From NCBI RefSeq assembly GCF_000714815.1, contig NZ_JMIH01000016.1:248001-312000 (forward strand): DNA of 64,000 nucleotides, given 5' to 3'. Below the pieces are notes generated by a model. That model did not search any database. It saw nothing but the letters and a program-made list of their open reading frames with translations, and was not told the origin of the DNA. The position numbers were made by a program, and so were the translations under genes. This document shows positions 1 to 8,285 of this stretch, piece by piece; position 1 is the stretch's first letter; the number at the start of each line of letters is the position of its first letter. This DNA is from Anditalea andensis (lineage in GTDB: Bacteria; Bacteroidota; Bacteroidia; Cytophagales; Cyclobacteriaceae).

Positions 1-3000
1 CAAAGACATAATAGATGACAGGAACTACGATCATGGTCAGAAACATGGAGGATATCAATCCACCTATAATGGCCCAAGCCAAACCATTTTTCCACTCCGC
101 ACCGGCACCGGAAGCCAGTGCTATCGGTAGCATACCGATGACCATCGCCAAAGTAGTCATCAAAATAGGCCTAAACCTGATTTCTACCGACTTCATCAAG
201 GCAGCTTTTACTTCCATTCCGGCTGCTTTAAGCTGGTTCGTAAAGTCTACAAGCAATATAGCATTTTTGGCTACCAGTCCCATGAGCATAATAAGTCCCA
301 AAATACTGAATATACTCAAAGAGGAAGATGTCAAAGCTAACGCAAGGAGCGAACCGATCACGGCCAGCGGTAAAGAAAACATCACCACCAAAGGATACAC
401 ATAACTGTCATACAGTGCCACCATGATAAAATAGATCAATAGAATAGAAGCAAGGAGGGCTAGCCCCAGGCTTCCGAATCCTTCCTCCTGCATTTTCATA
501 TCTCCGTCATAGCTGATCGCAACTTCATTGGGGATATCCATATTGGCTATCATGGTTTTAATCTCCTCTCCCACTGTACCGGTAGGCCTTCCTGCCACCT
601 GAGACTGTATCGTAACCGAATTGATCCTGTTTCTTCTTTCCAGCTGACTCGGACCCTCTGATGCAGATACCGTAGCAAACTGTTTTAATATAATCACCTG
701 GCCCCTATCATTGATAAAGCTTATGTTTTCGATATCGGATATAGATGTTCTATCTGTCTCGGCTAAAAGAACATTGATATCATATTCATACTCCCCATCT
801 CTGAACTTTGAATCTGTATTTCCGCTAAAGGCTACCTGAAGGGCTCCACCTACGGCATCTATACCCAGTCCCAGTTCATTCATCTTAGCCCTGTCTACAT
901 CTACTTTTACTTCAGGGTTTCCTTCTTCTATAGAAGATTTGATTTTTCTGGTGCCCGGTATAGTAGCCATTTCTCCCGCTATCCGGTTAGATACACTGGT
1001 CAATAATTCCAGATCCGGCCCCGATACCACTATCTGTATAGGGGCTTCATTGGCCGTACCGGTGATACTTACAGGGACCGCTGTGAATTCGGCACCAATT
1101 ACATTTTCTTCCATGAAGATTTCGACCTTTCTGGAAAATTCCGGAGAAGTTATATTTCTCGCTTTTGCCGGTACCATCGTTACAAATATTTCAGCTGCAT
1201 ATGGGGTAGATTGGGCTGCACCCATTCCGGTGGTTTTGCCTACTGTAGTAAACAATCCTTCTACTTCCGGGAAATCTGATAAATACCTTTCTACGTCCAA
1301 TACCTTTTCATTGGTAGTTTCCAGTGTGGTTTCCTTAGGCATTTCTATCCTTAAAATAAATTCCCCCTTATCACCTTGGCTGAAAAATTCTGTTCCAATG
1401 AATCCCTGACTGACCAATAAAAAAGAAGAGAAAAACAAAGCGATGGCTAAGCCTAAAGTGATGGCTTTGTTTCTGAACGACCAGGCCAATATACCCTGTA
1501 GCCAGACCACAAAGCTATTTAGCATGGATTCAAAACCGTATACCAGTTTACCGAAGACACCGTTTCTATCTAGGTGTTCCAATTTTGAAAATCTGGAAGT
1601 CAATAGCGGTATTAAAGTGAAGGCAACCAAAAGACTCATCAGCGTGGCCACTGCCACTGTGATACTAAATTGTGACAAGATACCGGAGATAAGTCCTCCA
1701 GTGAGCGACAGTGGCACAAACACCACTACTATCACCAAGGTAATAGACACTACCGTTCCGCCTATTTCCCTAATACCATCATATGAAGCCTGAGCCGCCG
1801 ATTTACCCATTTCCAGGTGCCTATAGATATTCTCGATGACTACTATCGCATCATCCACAAGAATACCTACCACCAGCGAAAGCGCCAGCAGACTCATCAG
1901 ATTCAGCGTAAACCCAGCCAAAAACATAATCGTAAAAGTGGCAATAATCGAAAGCGGAACTGCTATCATGACAATGACGGCATTTCTGATACTGTGCAGG
2001 AATAGCAACATGATCACCGCTACCAGGGCTACTGCTATCAGTAGATCTTTGATCACATCATTAGCCGCTTCAAGTGTAAATTCCGAACTATCCTGGGAGA
2101 TATCAAAGCCTACACCTGCCTCAGCGTAATTAGTCTCAAGCTGATGAAGAAGTTCTTCCACTTTTTTTGAAACGTCTACCGCATTGGCATCTGACTGCTT
2201 TTGGATACTGATCCCTATGGCAGATTTATTATTGATACGTGTGACGGCTTCTTCATCTTTAAAGTCATCCTGCACCTGTGCTACATCTTTAACTTTTACC
2301 GCTACACCACCTATCTTGGCTACTACTACTTCTCCTATATCCTCTACAGCATTGAACTTACCGGCCAGCCTTATGAGGAGCTGATTATCTGCATTTTTTA
2401 TTTTTCCTGTGGGAAAATCTAGATTGGCGCCACCCACAGCCCGCGTTACCTGTATGGGCGATACTCCATAAGATTCCATTTTGCTCCTGTCTAGATTGAT
2501 CTTAATTTCTCTTTCTTTACCGCCTAAAATATTTACTTGCGCCACTCCTTCTATCTGGGCAATGGCAGGTTGCAGTTTTTGGTCTATCAGATCAAAAAAT
2601 GCTCCCGGCTCCAGGGAGGAAGTAGCTCCCATCTGGATGATAGGCATGTCATCCAAACTAAACTTACCCAAGGAAGGCGGATCAGCATCATCAGGAAGGT
2701 CTCCTTCTATGGCATTCAGCTTACGCTGCGCATCCTGCATGATCATGTCCACATCAGCACCATCTTTTAATTCAATGGTGATGATAGAAAAACTTTCCAG
2801 GGAGGTGGATTTCATGGCATCTATTCCTTCCAAGGACGATAAAGCATCTTCCAGCTTTCGGGTAAGGGAATTCTCCACCTCCGAAGGTGCTGCCCCGGGG
2901 TATAGGGTCGATACGGTGACGACGTTTACTGAAAACTTGGGAAGCAATTCATAAGACATGCTGAAATATGAAAACAAGCCCAGCAATGTCAGTATGGTAA

Positions 3001-3052
3001 ACAGCACCACCACGAGAGTAGGCCTTTTGATTGATATTTTTGTAATTTGCAT
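1..3052 (-). CDS. RND efflux pump inner-membrane subunit (HAE1/AcrB-like), C-terminus beyond the window
   Basis: Reading the minus strand from the ATG at 3052 gives one uninterrupted frame of about 1017 codons that runs off the left edge. It is a proton-driven inner-membrane transporter that forms the motor of a tripartite pump. The N-terminus has the usual short cytoplasmic start (MQITKISIKRPTLVVV) followed by TM1. The TM4 motif GILVDDAIVVIEN lies near residue 395-405, and its two adjacent Asp match the RND proton-relay pair. Hydrophobic blocks recur near residues 340-480 and again near the end, with a large periplasmic loop between them, as expected for two repeated halves. It is the third gene of the leftward operon, 95 nt after the adaptor. 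The two-Asp motif and lack of metal-type features favour a drug/hydrophobe (HAE1) pump over CusA, but the substrate cannot be read. Confidence 0.93.
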   Translation of the reverse strand, partial: MQITKISIKRPTLVVVLFTILTLLGLFSYFSMSYELLPKFSVNVVTVSTLYPGAAPSEVENSLTRKLEDALSSLEGIDAMKSTSLESFSIITIELKDGADVDMIMQDAQRKLNAIEGDLPDDADPPSLGKFSLDDMPIIQMGATSSLEPGAFFDLIDQKLQPAIAQIEGVAQVNILGGKEREIKINLDRSKMESYGVSPIQVTRAVGGANLDFPTGKIKNADNQLLIRLAGKFNAVEDIGEVVVAKIGGVAVKVKDVAQVQDDFKDEEAVTRINNKSAIGISIQKQSDANAVDVSKKVEELLHQLETNYAEAGVGFDISQDSSEFTLEAANDVIKDLLIAVALVAVIMLLFLHSIRNAVIVMIAVPLSIIATFTIMFLAGFTLNLMSLLALSLVVGILVDDAIVVIENIYRHLEMGKSAAQASYDGIREIGGTVVSITLVIVVVFVPLSLTGGLISGILSQFSITVAVATLMSLLVAFTLIPLLTSRFSKLEHLDRNGVFGKLVYGFESMLNSFVVWLQGILAWSFRNKAITLGLAIALFFSSFLLVSQGFIGTEFFSQGDKGEFILRIEMPKETTLETTNEKVLDVERYLSDFPEVEGLFTTVGKTTGMGAAQSTPYAAEIFVTMVPAKARNITSPEFSRKVEIFMEENVIGAEFTAVPVSITGTANEAPIQIVVSGPDLELLTSVSNRIAGEMATIPGTRKIKSSIEEGNPEVKVDVDRAKMNELGLGIDAVGGALQVAFSGNTDSKFRDGEYEYDINVLLAETDRTSISDIENISFINDRGQVIILKQFATVSASEGPSQLERRNRINSVTIQSQVAGRPTGTVGEEIKTMIANMDIPNEVAISYDGDMKMQEEGFGSLGLALLASILLIYFIMVALYDSYVYPLVVMFSLPLAVIGSLLALALTSSSLSIFSILGLIMLMGLVAKNAILLVDFTNQLKAAGMEVKAALMKSVEIRFRPILMTTLAMVIGMLPIALASGAGAEWKNGLAWAIIGGLISSMFLTMIVVPVIYYVF

Positions 3053-3147
3053 CTGTTATAATAACTTTTTAATGGTTAGATGGAATCTCATATCTACAAT
3101 AATGATCCCTCTATGCGAGGTTTTTCTCATACTAGATTTTATAATGA

Positions 3148-4194
3148 TTAAAGTTCAATTACTTCCACACCCTCTCTTAAGTTGATCAGACCCGAAGTGA
3201 TGATTTTATCACCTATATTTAAACCATCCATTACCGCAATTTTGTCTTGTCCCATACTCCTTGCTGTGATTTTTCTTTTGTTTGCTTTACCATTTTGGAA
3301 TAGGTAAACTTCTGGATCCCTAAGTCCTCCTATCAACGCCTGTCTGGGGATCTGTATGATTTCCGGCATCTGATAAGAGAATTCAGCAGATCCGAACATG
3401 CCCGGTCTAATGGATTTATGGGCATTTTGAATGTCGATTTCCACTATGTAATGAAGGGATGCATCTGCTTTGGAGGAAGTAAAGGTGACTTTGCCTTCCA
3501 TCTTTTCATCAGGAAGTGCTCCTACAGTGATCCCTACTTTATCTCCCAGTCCTATCTGGACGATCTCAGCCTCTGATACTTTGATAGATAGTTTCATTGG
3601 ATCGGTACTTACAAGGTCTGCTACCGGCATACCGGGATTTATCAGTGTTCCTATTTCCACGTAATCCTCATTGATGTAGCCTGAAATAGGTGCCGTGATC
3701 AAAGTATTGGACAGTCTTTTCCTGATGGTCTTCAGTTCAGCTTTGATCATCTCGAGAGCATTCTGGGATTCTTCCAGTTGCTTTGAAGTGATGGCTTCTG
3801 TTTCTGACAGGTTATGGTACCTGGCTAGGTCCTTTTCTGCCTGTTTCAGTTTGATTTCGGAAATAGATAGCTCTGCCTGTAACATTTCATCATCCAGCTT
3901 CACTATAGGTTCACCGGCAGTTACAAACTGACCTTTTTTCTTAAAAACTTTTATCACTTTGCCGCTGGCTTCTGACTGTATACTCAGTTCTTTATCCGCC
4001 TGAAAGATCCCGTTGGAAACAAAAGAGAGCGCATAAGACTCCTGTGTGACCGTTTGGGTCTGCACTGGAATATGCCTGCTGACCTCCATGGCAGATGCTG
4101 CCTGTGCAGTCATTTCTTTTTTATTTGAAACCAGGGATATGCCTATCCAGATGGCTATTACAGCTATAATAATTGGAGCGATTAACTTTTTCAT
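3148..4194 (-). CDS. RND efflux periplasmic adaptor (membrane fusion protein)
   Basis: The 348-residue protein links the inner-membrane pump to the outer-membrane channel. It starts with one N-terminal membrane anchor (about residues 4-22) and has no lipobox Cys, so it is probably anchored by that helix. A lipoyl/barrel-sandwich half (around SGKVIKVFKKKGQFVTAGEPIV) is followed by a helical hairpin rich in Glu, Lys and Leu (about residues 105-165). The second lipoyl half follows (ITAPISGYINEDYVEIGTLI), then beta-barrel and membrane-proximal domains. This is the standard HlyD/AcrA order at normal length. It sits between the TolC-like gene and the pump gene in the same operon, which fixes its role. 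Confidence 0.95.
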   Translation of the reverse strand: MKKLIAPIIIAVIAIWIGISLVSNKKEMTAQAASAMEVSRHIPVQTQTVTQESYALSFVSNGIFQADKELSIQSEASGKVIKVFKKKGQFVTAGEPIVKLDDEMLQAELSISEIKLKQAEKDLARYHNLSETEAITSKQLEESQNALEMIKAELKTIRKRLSNTLITAPISGYINEDYVEIGTLINPGMPVADLVSTDPMKLSIKVSEAEIVQIGLGDKVGITVGALPDEKMEGKVTFTSSKADASLHYIVEIDIQNAHKSIRPGMFGSAEFSYQMPEIIQIPRQALIGGLRDPEVYLFQNGKANKRKITARSMGQDKIAVMDGLNIGDKIITSGLINLREGVEVIEL

Positions 4195-4241
4195 ATTATC
4201 TTAAACTTTGGCAGTTGCCATTTAATATTGGATGAGATTTG

Positions 4242-5615
4242 TTATTTACTTATTTCCTTGATTCTGCCTGTAGATTTTAAAAGATCTGCCTGTGCAGTTT
4301 TTACATTCACTGTCTGATTATAAAAGGAGGATCTGGCTTCCCTTAAGGCAAGTTCAGCATCCAATAGATCGGTCAGAGGTGCTAGCCCTTCTTTATAGAG
4401 CTGTTCTGATTGGTACATTACCTCTTCGGAAAGCTTCAGGTTTTCTTTTTGGGCATTAAGGCCCCTGAAGGAATTTTCCAGTTTTTTGGTGGCGGTAAGG
4501 TATTCTGCCATCGCCGCCTCATTTAAATTTTGGCGGTCCATAGACAGTTTATCAGCGCTTATTTTAGCCTGGGAGATTTTATGTTTGCGCTGGAAACCAT
4601 CGAAAATCGGCACATTCAGTTGTAATCCAAATAGCGCACCTCTGTACCAGTTGTGGCTTCTGTTCAGAAAATCAAATTCTGTAGAAAAAGCATTGTAGTT
4701 AAGATCAAAGAATGCCGCCAGGGTGGGAACGTATCCTGATCTGATATTTCGGATATCCAGATTCTGGAGCTCTGTCACTTTATCAAGTACTTTAAAATCT
4801 GCCCTTCCATAGATATCTGTATAGTTATGGTCTATATTTTCAGAAGCATGATCCATGTCAAAATCAATGGCTTCCAATACCAATGGAGTATCCATAGGTA
4901 CCCCCATCAGTAACTTTAAATAATTTAAACCCTGCTCTATACCAATTTCAATATTGTCCAGCTGGGTCTCCAAAGTGGTCATGTTCACTTTGATTCTATT
5001 GAGGTCTACTTTGCGGGCGAGGTCATTTTCCACCTGGGACTTGACGATGGCGTTTAACCTATTTAATCTCTCCAGATTGGATCTGAGGTTGTCAGCCTGT
5101 AACTCCGCTGCTTTTACATTGTAAAAATTAAGGACCACATCATAAATAACATCTTCCTCATTCTGCCTGCTGAGCAGGTAATAATATTCCTGCGAGGTTT
5201 TAGCAGCTTTAAGTCCCACTATATAAGAGTGACTGTATATGAGTTGGGTCACTTCCAGTCCGGCTTTGATGCTTTGCGGAACGCCAAAATTTAATACGCT
5301 GATCGTATTTGGATCCTGTGTGGGATCAAATAGGCCACCTGGTATGGCCTGAGGAAAGATGTCTATGAAATTATTATAATTTCCATAGCCCCTAAGCTGA
5401 GGCAATCCACTTCCCACTATTTCCTTTCTCTGATGTTGGGCAGATTTTTCGTCCAGAAATTTCTGCTTGATGGAAATGTTATTGGCTAGTGCTGTCTGAA
5501 CCACTTTATCGAGATCCATTACCCTATCACTATCCGGTCGGTTTGGATTTTGTGCATATAAATGCCCCATTCCGAAAAGAAACATAGCGCCATACAAGAT
5601 AATTTTAAGTTTCAT
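4242..5615 (-). CDS. TolC-family outer-membrane efflux protein
   Basis: This outer-membrane channel of the tripartite pump is 457 residues from the ATG at 5615. That start is preferred over an in-frame start at 5711 because it places a clear signal peptide at the N-terminus (MKLKIILYGAMFLFGMGHLYAQ). The mature part has the two OEP repeats of TolC: long amphipathic helices rich in Gln, Asn, Leu and Lys, and the GLAPLTDLLDAELALREARS segment typical of the C-terminal repeat. It is the first gene of the leftward operon and lies 47 nt ahead of the adaptor. The 230 nt upstream separate it from a divergent regulator and contain an inverted repeat, so this operon is probably controlled there. Confidence 0.94.
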   Translation of the reverse strand: MKLKIILYGAMFLFGMGHLYAQNPNRPDSDRVMDLDKVVQTALANNISIKQKFLDEKSAQHQRKEIVGSGLPQLRGYGNYNNFIDIFPQAIPGGLFDPTQDPNTISVLNFGVPQSIKAGLEVTQLIYSHSYIVGLKAAKTSQEYYYLLSRQNEEDVIYDVVLNFYNVKAAELQADNLRSNLERLNRLNAIVKSQVENDLARKVDLNRIKVNMTTLETQLDNIEIGIEQGLNYLKLLMGVPMDTPLVLEAIDFDMDHASENIDHNYTDIYGRADFKVLDKVTELQNLDIRNIRSGYVPTLAAFFDLNYNAFSTEFDFLNRSHNWYRGALFGLQLNVPIFDGFQRKHKISQAKISADKLSMDRQNLNEAAMAEYLTATKKLENSFRGLNAQKENLKLSEEVMYQSEQLYKEGLAPLTDLLDAELALREARSSFYNQTVNVKTAQADLLKSTGRIKEISK

Positions 5616-5728
5616 AGTTTTAATTATTTCTTTTAGTTCAATTATTACAAAACCATATAAATAAAAATTTTGCCGGGGTAGCCGGCATTCAATTTCTAAA
5701 TAATAATGCAAATAACGAGAATAAATTT

Positions 5729-5756
5729 AATTAGTTCAGTCAAAAAAGAACTAATT
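5729..5756. promoter_or_regulatory. Inverted repeat between the efflux operon and its divergent regulator; candidate operator
   Basis: The arms AATTAGTTC (5729-5737) and GAACTAATT (5748-5756) are exact reverse complements separated by ten bases. A dyad of this size suits a dimeric winged-helix repressor of the MarR/GbsR type. It lies 114 nt before the tolC-like start and 89 nt before the regulator start, where it could control both. The arms and spacing are seen directly; the role as operator is inferred. Confidence 0.6.
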
Positions 5757-5845
5757 TTGCAAAAGATTTTTTCTTACAGTCTTCGAATGTTATCTTGCCA
5801 ATAAATAATAATAAATTCTTTATAAACCCTTAAAAGAATAACCAA

Positions 5846-6322
5846 ATGATACTAAATGATCAGCAAAAAATTCTGATAGAAAATATAGGTGTTTTCTTTG
5901 ATAAAAGAGGTTTGCAACCTGCTTTGGGAAGAATAATGGGATTTTTGATGGTAGTGCCCGGTGCGGAAGCCACTTTCGATGACATCATAGAACACTTAAA
6001 AATGAGCAAAAGCGCAGTGAGCTATGGGATAAATATTCTTTTAAGCCAAAAGAAAATAGAGTTTCTCACCAAACCCGGAGAGCGGAAAAGATATTTTAAA
6101 ATTAGTACCCATACCTGGAGTGCAGACTTTCAGGATCAGATTGAAGGTATATTGGAATTTGAAAGGCTCATCAGTGCCATCATAGAAATCAAGGGAGAGG
6201 ATTCCCCCCAGTTTGTCAATGATCTGAAAAAAATGAAGCGGTTTCTACAGTTTCTTCAAAGTGAAATCCCCTATTTAATAGAAAAATATTGGGCAACTGT
6301 AAACGAAGAGGATAGGTGTTAA
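5846..6322 (+). CDS. GbsR/MarR-family transcriptional regulator
   Basis: The 158-residue protein resembles the GbsR branch of the MarR superfamily. The N-terminal helix contains FFDKRGLQPALGRIMGFLM. The winged helix follows (TFDDIIEHLKMSKSAVSYGINILLSQKKIEFL, about residues 45-75) with a wing at GERKRYF. The C-terminal half is helical and may form the dimer interface. The gene is divergent from the RND efflux operon, and the intergenic region carries a 9+9 bp inverted repeat. The simplest reading is a local repressor of the pump that also controls itself. The inducing ligand is not evident. Confidence 0.85.
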   Translation: MILNDQQKILIENIGVFFDKRGLQPALGRIMGFLMVVPGAEATFDDIIEHLKMSKSAVSYGINILLSQKKIEFLTKPGERKRYFKISTHTWSADFQDQIEGILEFERLISAIIEIKGEDSPQFVNDLKKMKRFLQFLQSEIPYLIEKYWATVNEEDRC

Positions 6323-6981
6323 ATTAATTATAATAAACTTTAATATTGACTACACTTGCCAAAATTACATCAGAAAACCTAAACGCTTCAAGCGCACTCC
6401 AAATTCACGGTCGGCTGGATCTAGTCGATCAGTCATTTATGATGGGATGGTGGACCAGCCAAGAATGTCCTACCTGTCAAAGCAAGAAATGCCTATTATC
6501 TCTTGGTATGGCAAGTGTTATATAAATAAAGAAAATGTACATCCCTCCTATTTTATACATAGAACGGTAAAAAGCCTGTATGCTGTAAATCCCGGATTGA
6601 TTTCCTTATAGTTTTAAAATATGCAAAACTAGGGGCTAAAAATATATTATGTGATTTTCCAAATCATTATTACAAACTACACCCCAAAGCCAGGTGGTGG
6701 ATGATAGAACATATAGGTAAATTCTCTGCCACTATGATATATGCTGGTAAAGTAATTTGGAACAATTTCCGTAAGATAGATGATATTCGAGCATTAAGAC
6801 TTTTGGACCTTAAAGGGGGATCAACTCCCTATTTATTCTTTGGAAAAATAGATCATTATTCTATGGATATATAAGTTTGAAGCAGAAGTTAAACAGTCTT
6901 CAACAGTATTGAACTACATTCAGGTAAATCTGAATTTATGTTTTTGCTGCAGATAGTTGTATCTTCCCATACTTGGTAAGC
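6323..6981 (+). pseudogene. Gene-poor stretch with two overlapping start-less open frames; possibly a decayed gene
   Basis: No ordinary gene fits here. One frame is open from the end of the regulator to a TAG at 6609-6611; its first ATG lies well inside and leaves fewer than 60 codons. A second frame is open for 103 codons from 6563 to a TAA at 6872-6874, also without an early start. They overlap by 49 nt, as one gene broken by a frameshift would. The deduced peptides look protein-like, with many aromatic residues (for example ARWWMIEHIGKFSATMIYAG). I recognise no family. A third, short frame from about 6438 encodes a 28-residue CPTCQSKKC-containing peptide. Chance open frames in AT-rich DNA remain possible. 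Confidence 0.3.
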
Positions 6982-8016
6982 TTATTTGATCTCAAGTTCC
7001 ACATCTCCACCTACGGGATATCCCACACATGTCAAGACCAATCCTTGTTTTACATCCCTATCTGTAAGCACTTCATTATACGACATATATACTTCCCCTT
7101 TAGTACATAAGGCTATACAGTTGCCGCACCGGCCAGTTTCACAGCTGTAAGGTAGATCCATACCTTGAATACGTGCGGTTTTATGGATAGGGTCCGGATA
7201 CTGAACTTTAAATGTCTGCTTTGATTCCTTAAACTTTATGGTAACATTATAAGGAGAAGTATCCGGTGGATCACTTTTAGGCAGCGAGGGAGGCATGACA
7301 AATATCTCTTTTCGGATCTGGTGTAGAGGCACCCCGAGCTGGACCATATTATAGGTGCACATCCTCATATAGTTTACCGGGCCACATATAAAACACAGGG
7401 AAAGGTCCAAAGAACCCACGGTATGTTTTTTTACCAATTCCTTCAGCAAATCTTGATGAAGCCTTGCCCGATAAAGGTTTTGAGAATTGCTATAAAGTAA
7501 TTCCAATATAAACTTATCAGGAAATTTATCCTCCAAGTCCTGTAATTCTTTAAGAAAAAGGGATGACTGTACACTACGGTTACTATATACCAAGATTACC
7601 TTAACACCAGGATTCCGGTATAATAGGGATTTAATCAGTGAAAATATAGGCGTGATGCCGGTGCCAGCTGCAAATAAGAAAATTTGCTTATAATGTGAAA
7701 TATCATCAGGCAAGGTAAACACCCCTCCTGTACCGGTACTTAATAGTATATCTCCTTCATGAATTTCATCCATTAGGTATCTAGAAAAAATACCGTTATC
7801 GAGTCTTTTGACGGCTATACTGAGGGGTTCACCTAATTCAGGTGAAGAAAAAATAGAATAGGACCTTCTTACTTCGCCGTTTGGCATTCTTCGTACTAAA
7901 GTGAGGTATTGGCCGGCCCTATATTTCAGGTTACCGGTATGATTTAAAACAAAAACTTTTATGCCGTTTTCCTTGGGTAGGATTTCGCTGACAATTAGTT
8001 CGGTGTATAGAGACAA
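6982..8016 (-). CDS. PaaE-like FAD/NAD(P)/2Fe-2S ferredoxin reductase
   Basis: This 344-residue flavoprotein moves electrons from NAD(P)H through FAD to a plant-type 2Fe-2S centre. The FAD domain comes first, with YRAGQYLTL and RRSYSIFSSP near residues 32-60. The nucleotide-binding domain follows with FAAGTGITPIFSLI (about 115-130) and ICGP near 210. A C-terminal ferredoxin domain carries Cys-x4-Cys-x2-Cys (CETGRCGNC) and a distal Cys in LTCVG. That order matches phenylacetyl-CoA epoxygenase reductase (PaaE) and related reductases. The start is TTG: an in-frame TGA lies two codons upstream and the N-terminal strand belongs to the fold. No oxygenase, desaturase or paaABCD gene is nearby, so its partner is unknown. 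Confidence 0.87.
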   Translation of the reverse strand: MSLYTELIVSEILPKENGIKVFVLNHTGNLKYRAGQYLTLVRRMPNGEVRRSYSIFSSPELGEPLSIAVKRLDNGIFSRYLMDEIHEGDILLSTGTGGVFTLPDDISHYKQIFLFAAGTGITPIFSLIKSLLYRNPGVKVILVYSNRSVQSSLFLKELQDLEDKFPDKFILELLYSNSQNLYRARLHQDLLKELVKKHTVGSLDLSLCFICGPVNYMRMCTYNMVQLGVPLHQIRKEIFVMPPSLPKSDPPDTSPYNVTIKFKESKQTFKVQYPDPIHKTARIQGMDLPYSCETGRCGNCIALCTKGEVYMSYNEVLTDRDVKQGLVLTCVGYPVGGDVELEIK

Positions 8017-8285
8017 AATTCAGTTGGATATAGTTTATACTGCTAAGATAACCAGAGCAAATTATTTTTGGTTTAATCTATTATGTTTAGTGTAGTGACA
8101 ATTGAAGTTTTTTAATATTCATGTGATATGGATGTAGGATGAATAAGAGAAAATAAAGTTGTACCATACACAATAAGAATCAAAATCATGGACGATAAAT
8201 TTTGGTGTCAATTCATACTTACAGTTGATTAACCCATATAAGGTGGAATATTACCAGAAGCATGTTTTAATTTATATGTTCCATC

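Noticed and set aside
15-3000. Several plus-strand open frames across the first 3 kb
   Set aside because: They are shadows of the RND pump gene, which reads through without a stop on the minus strand.
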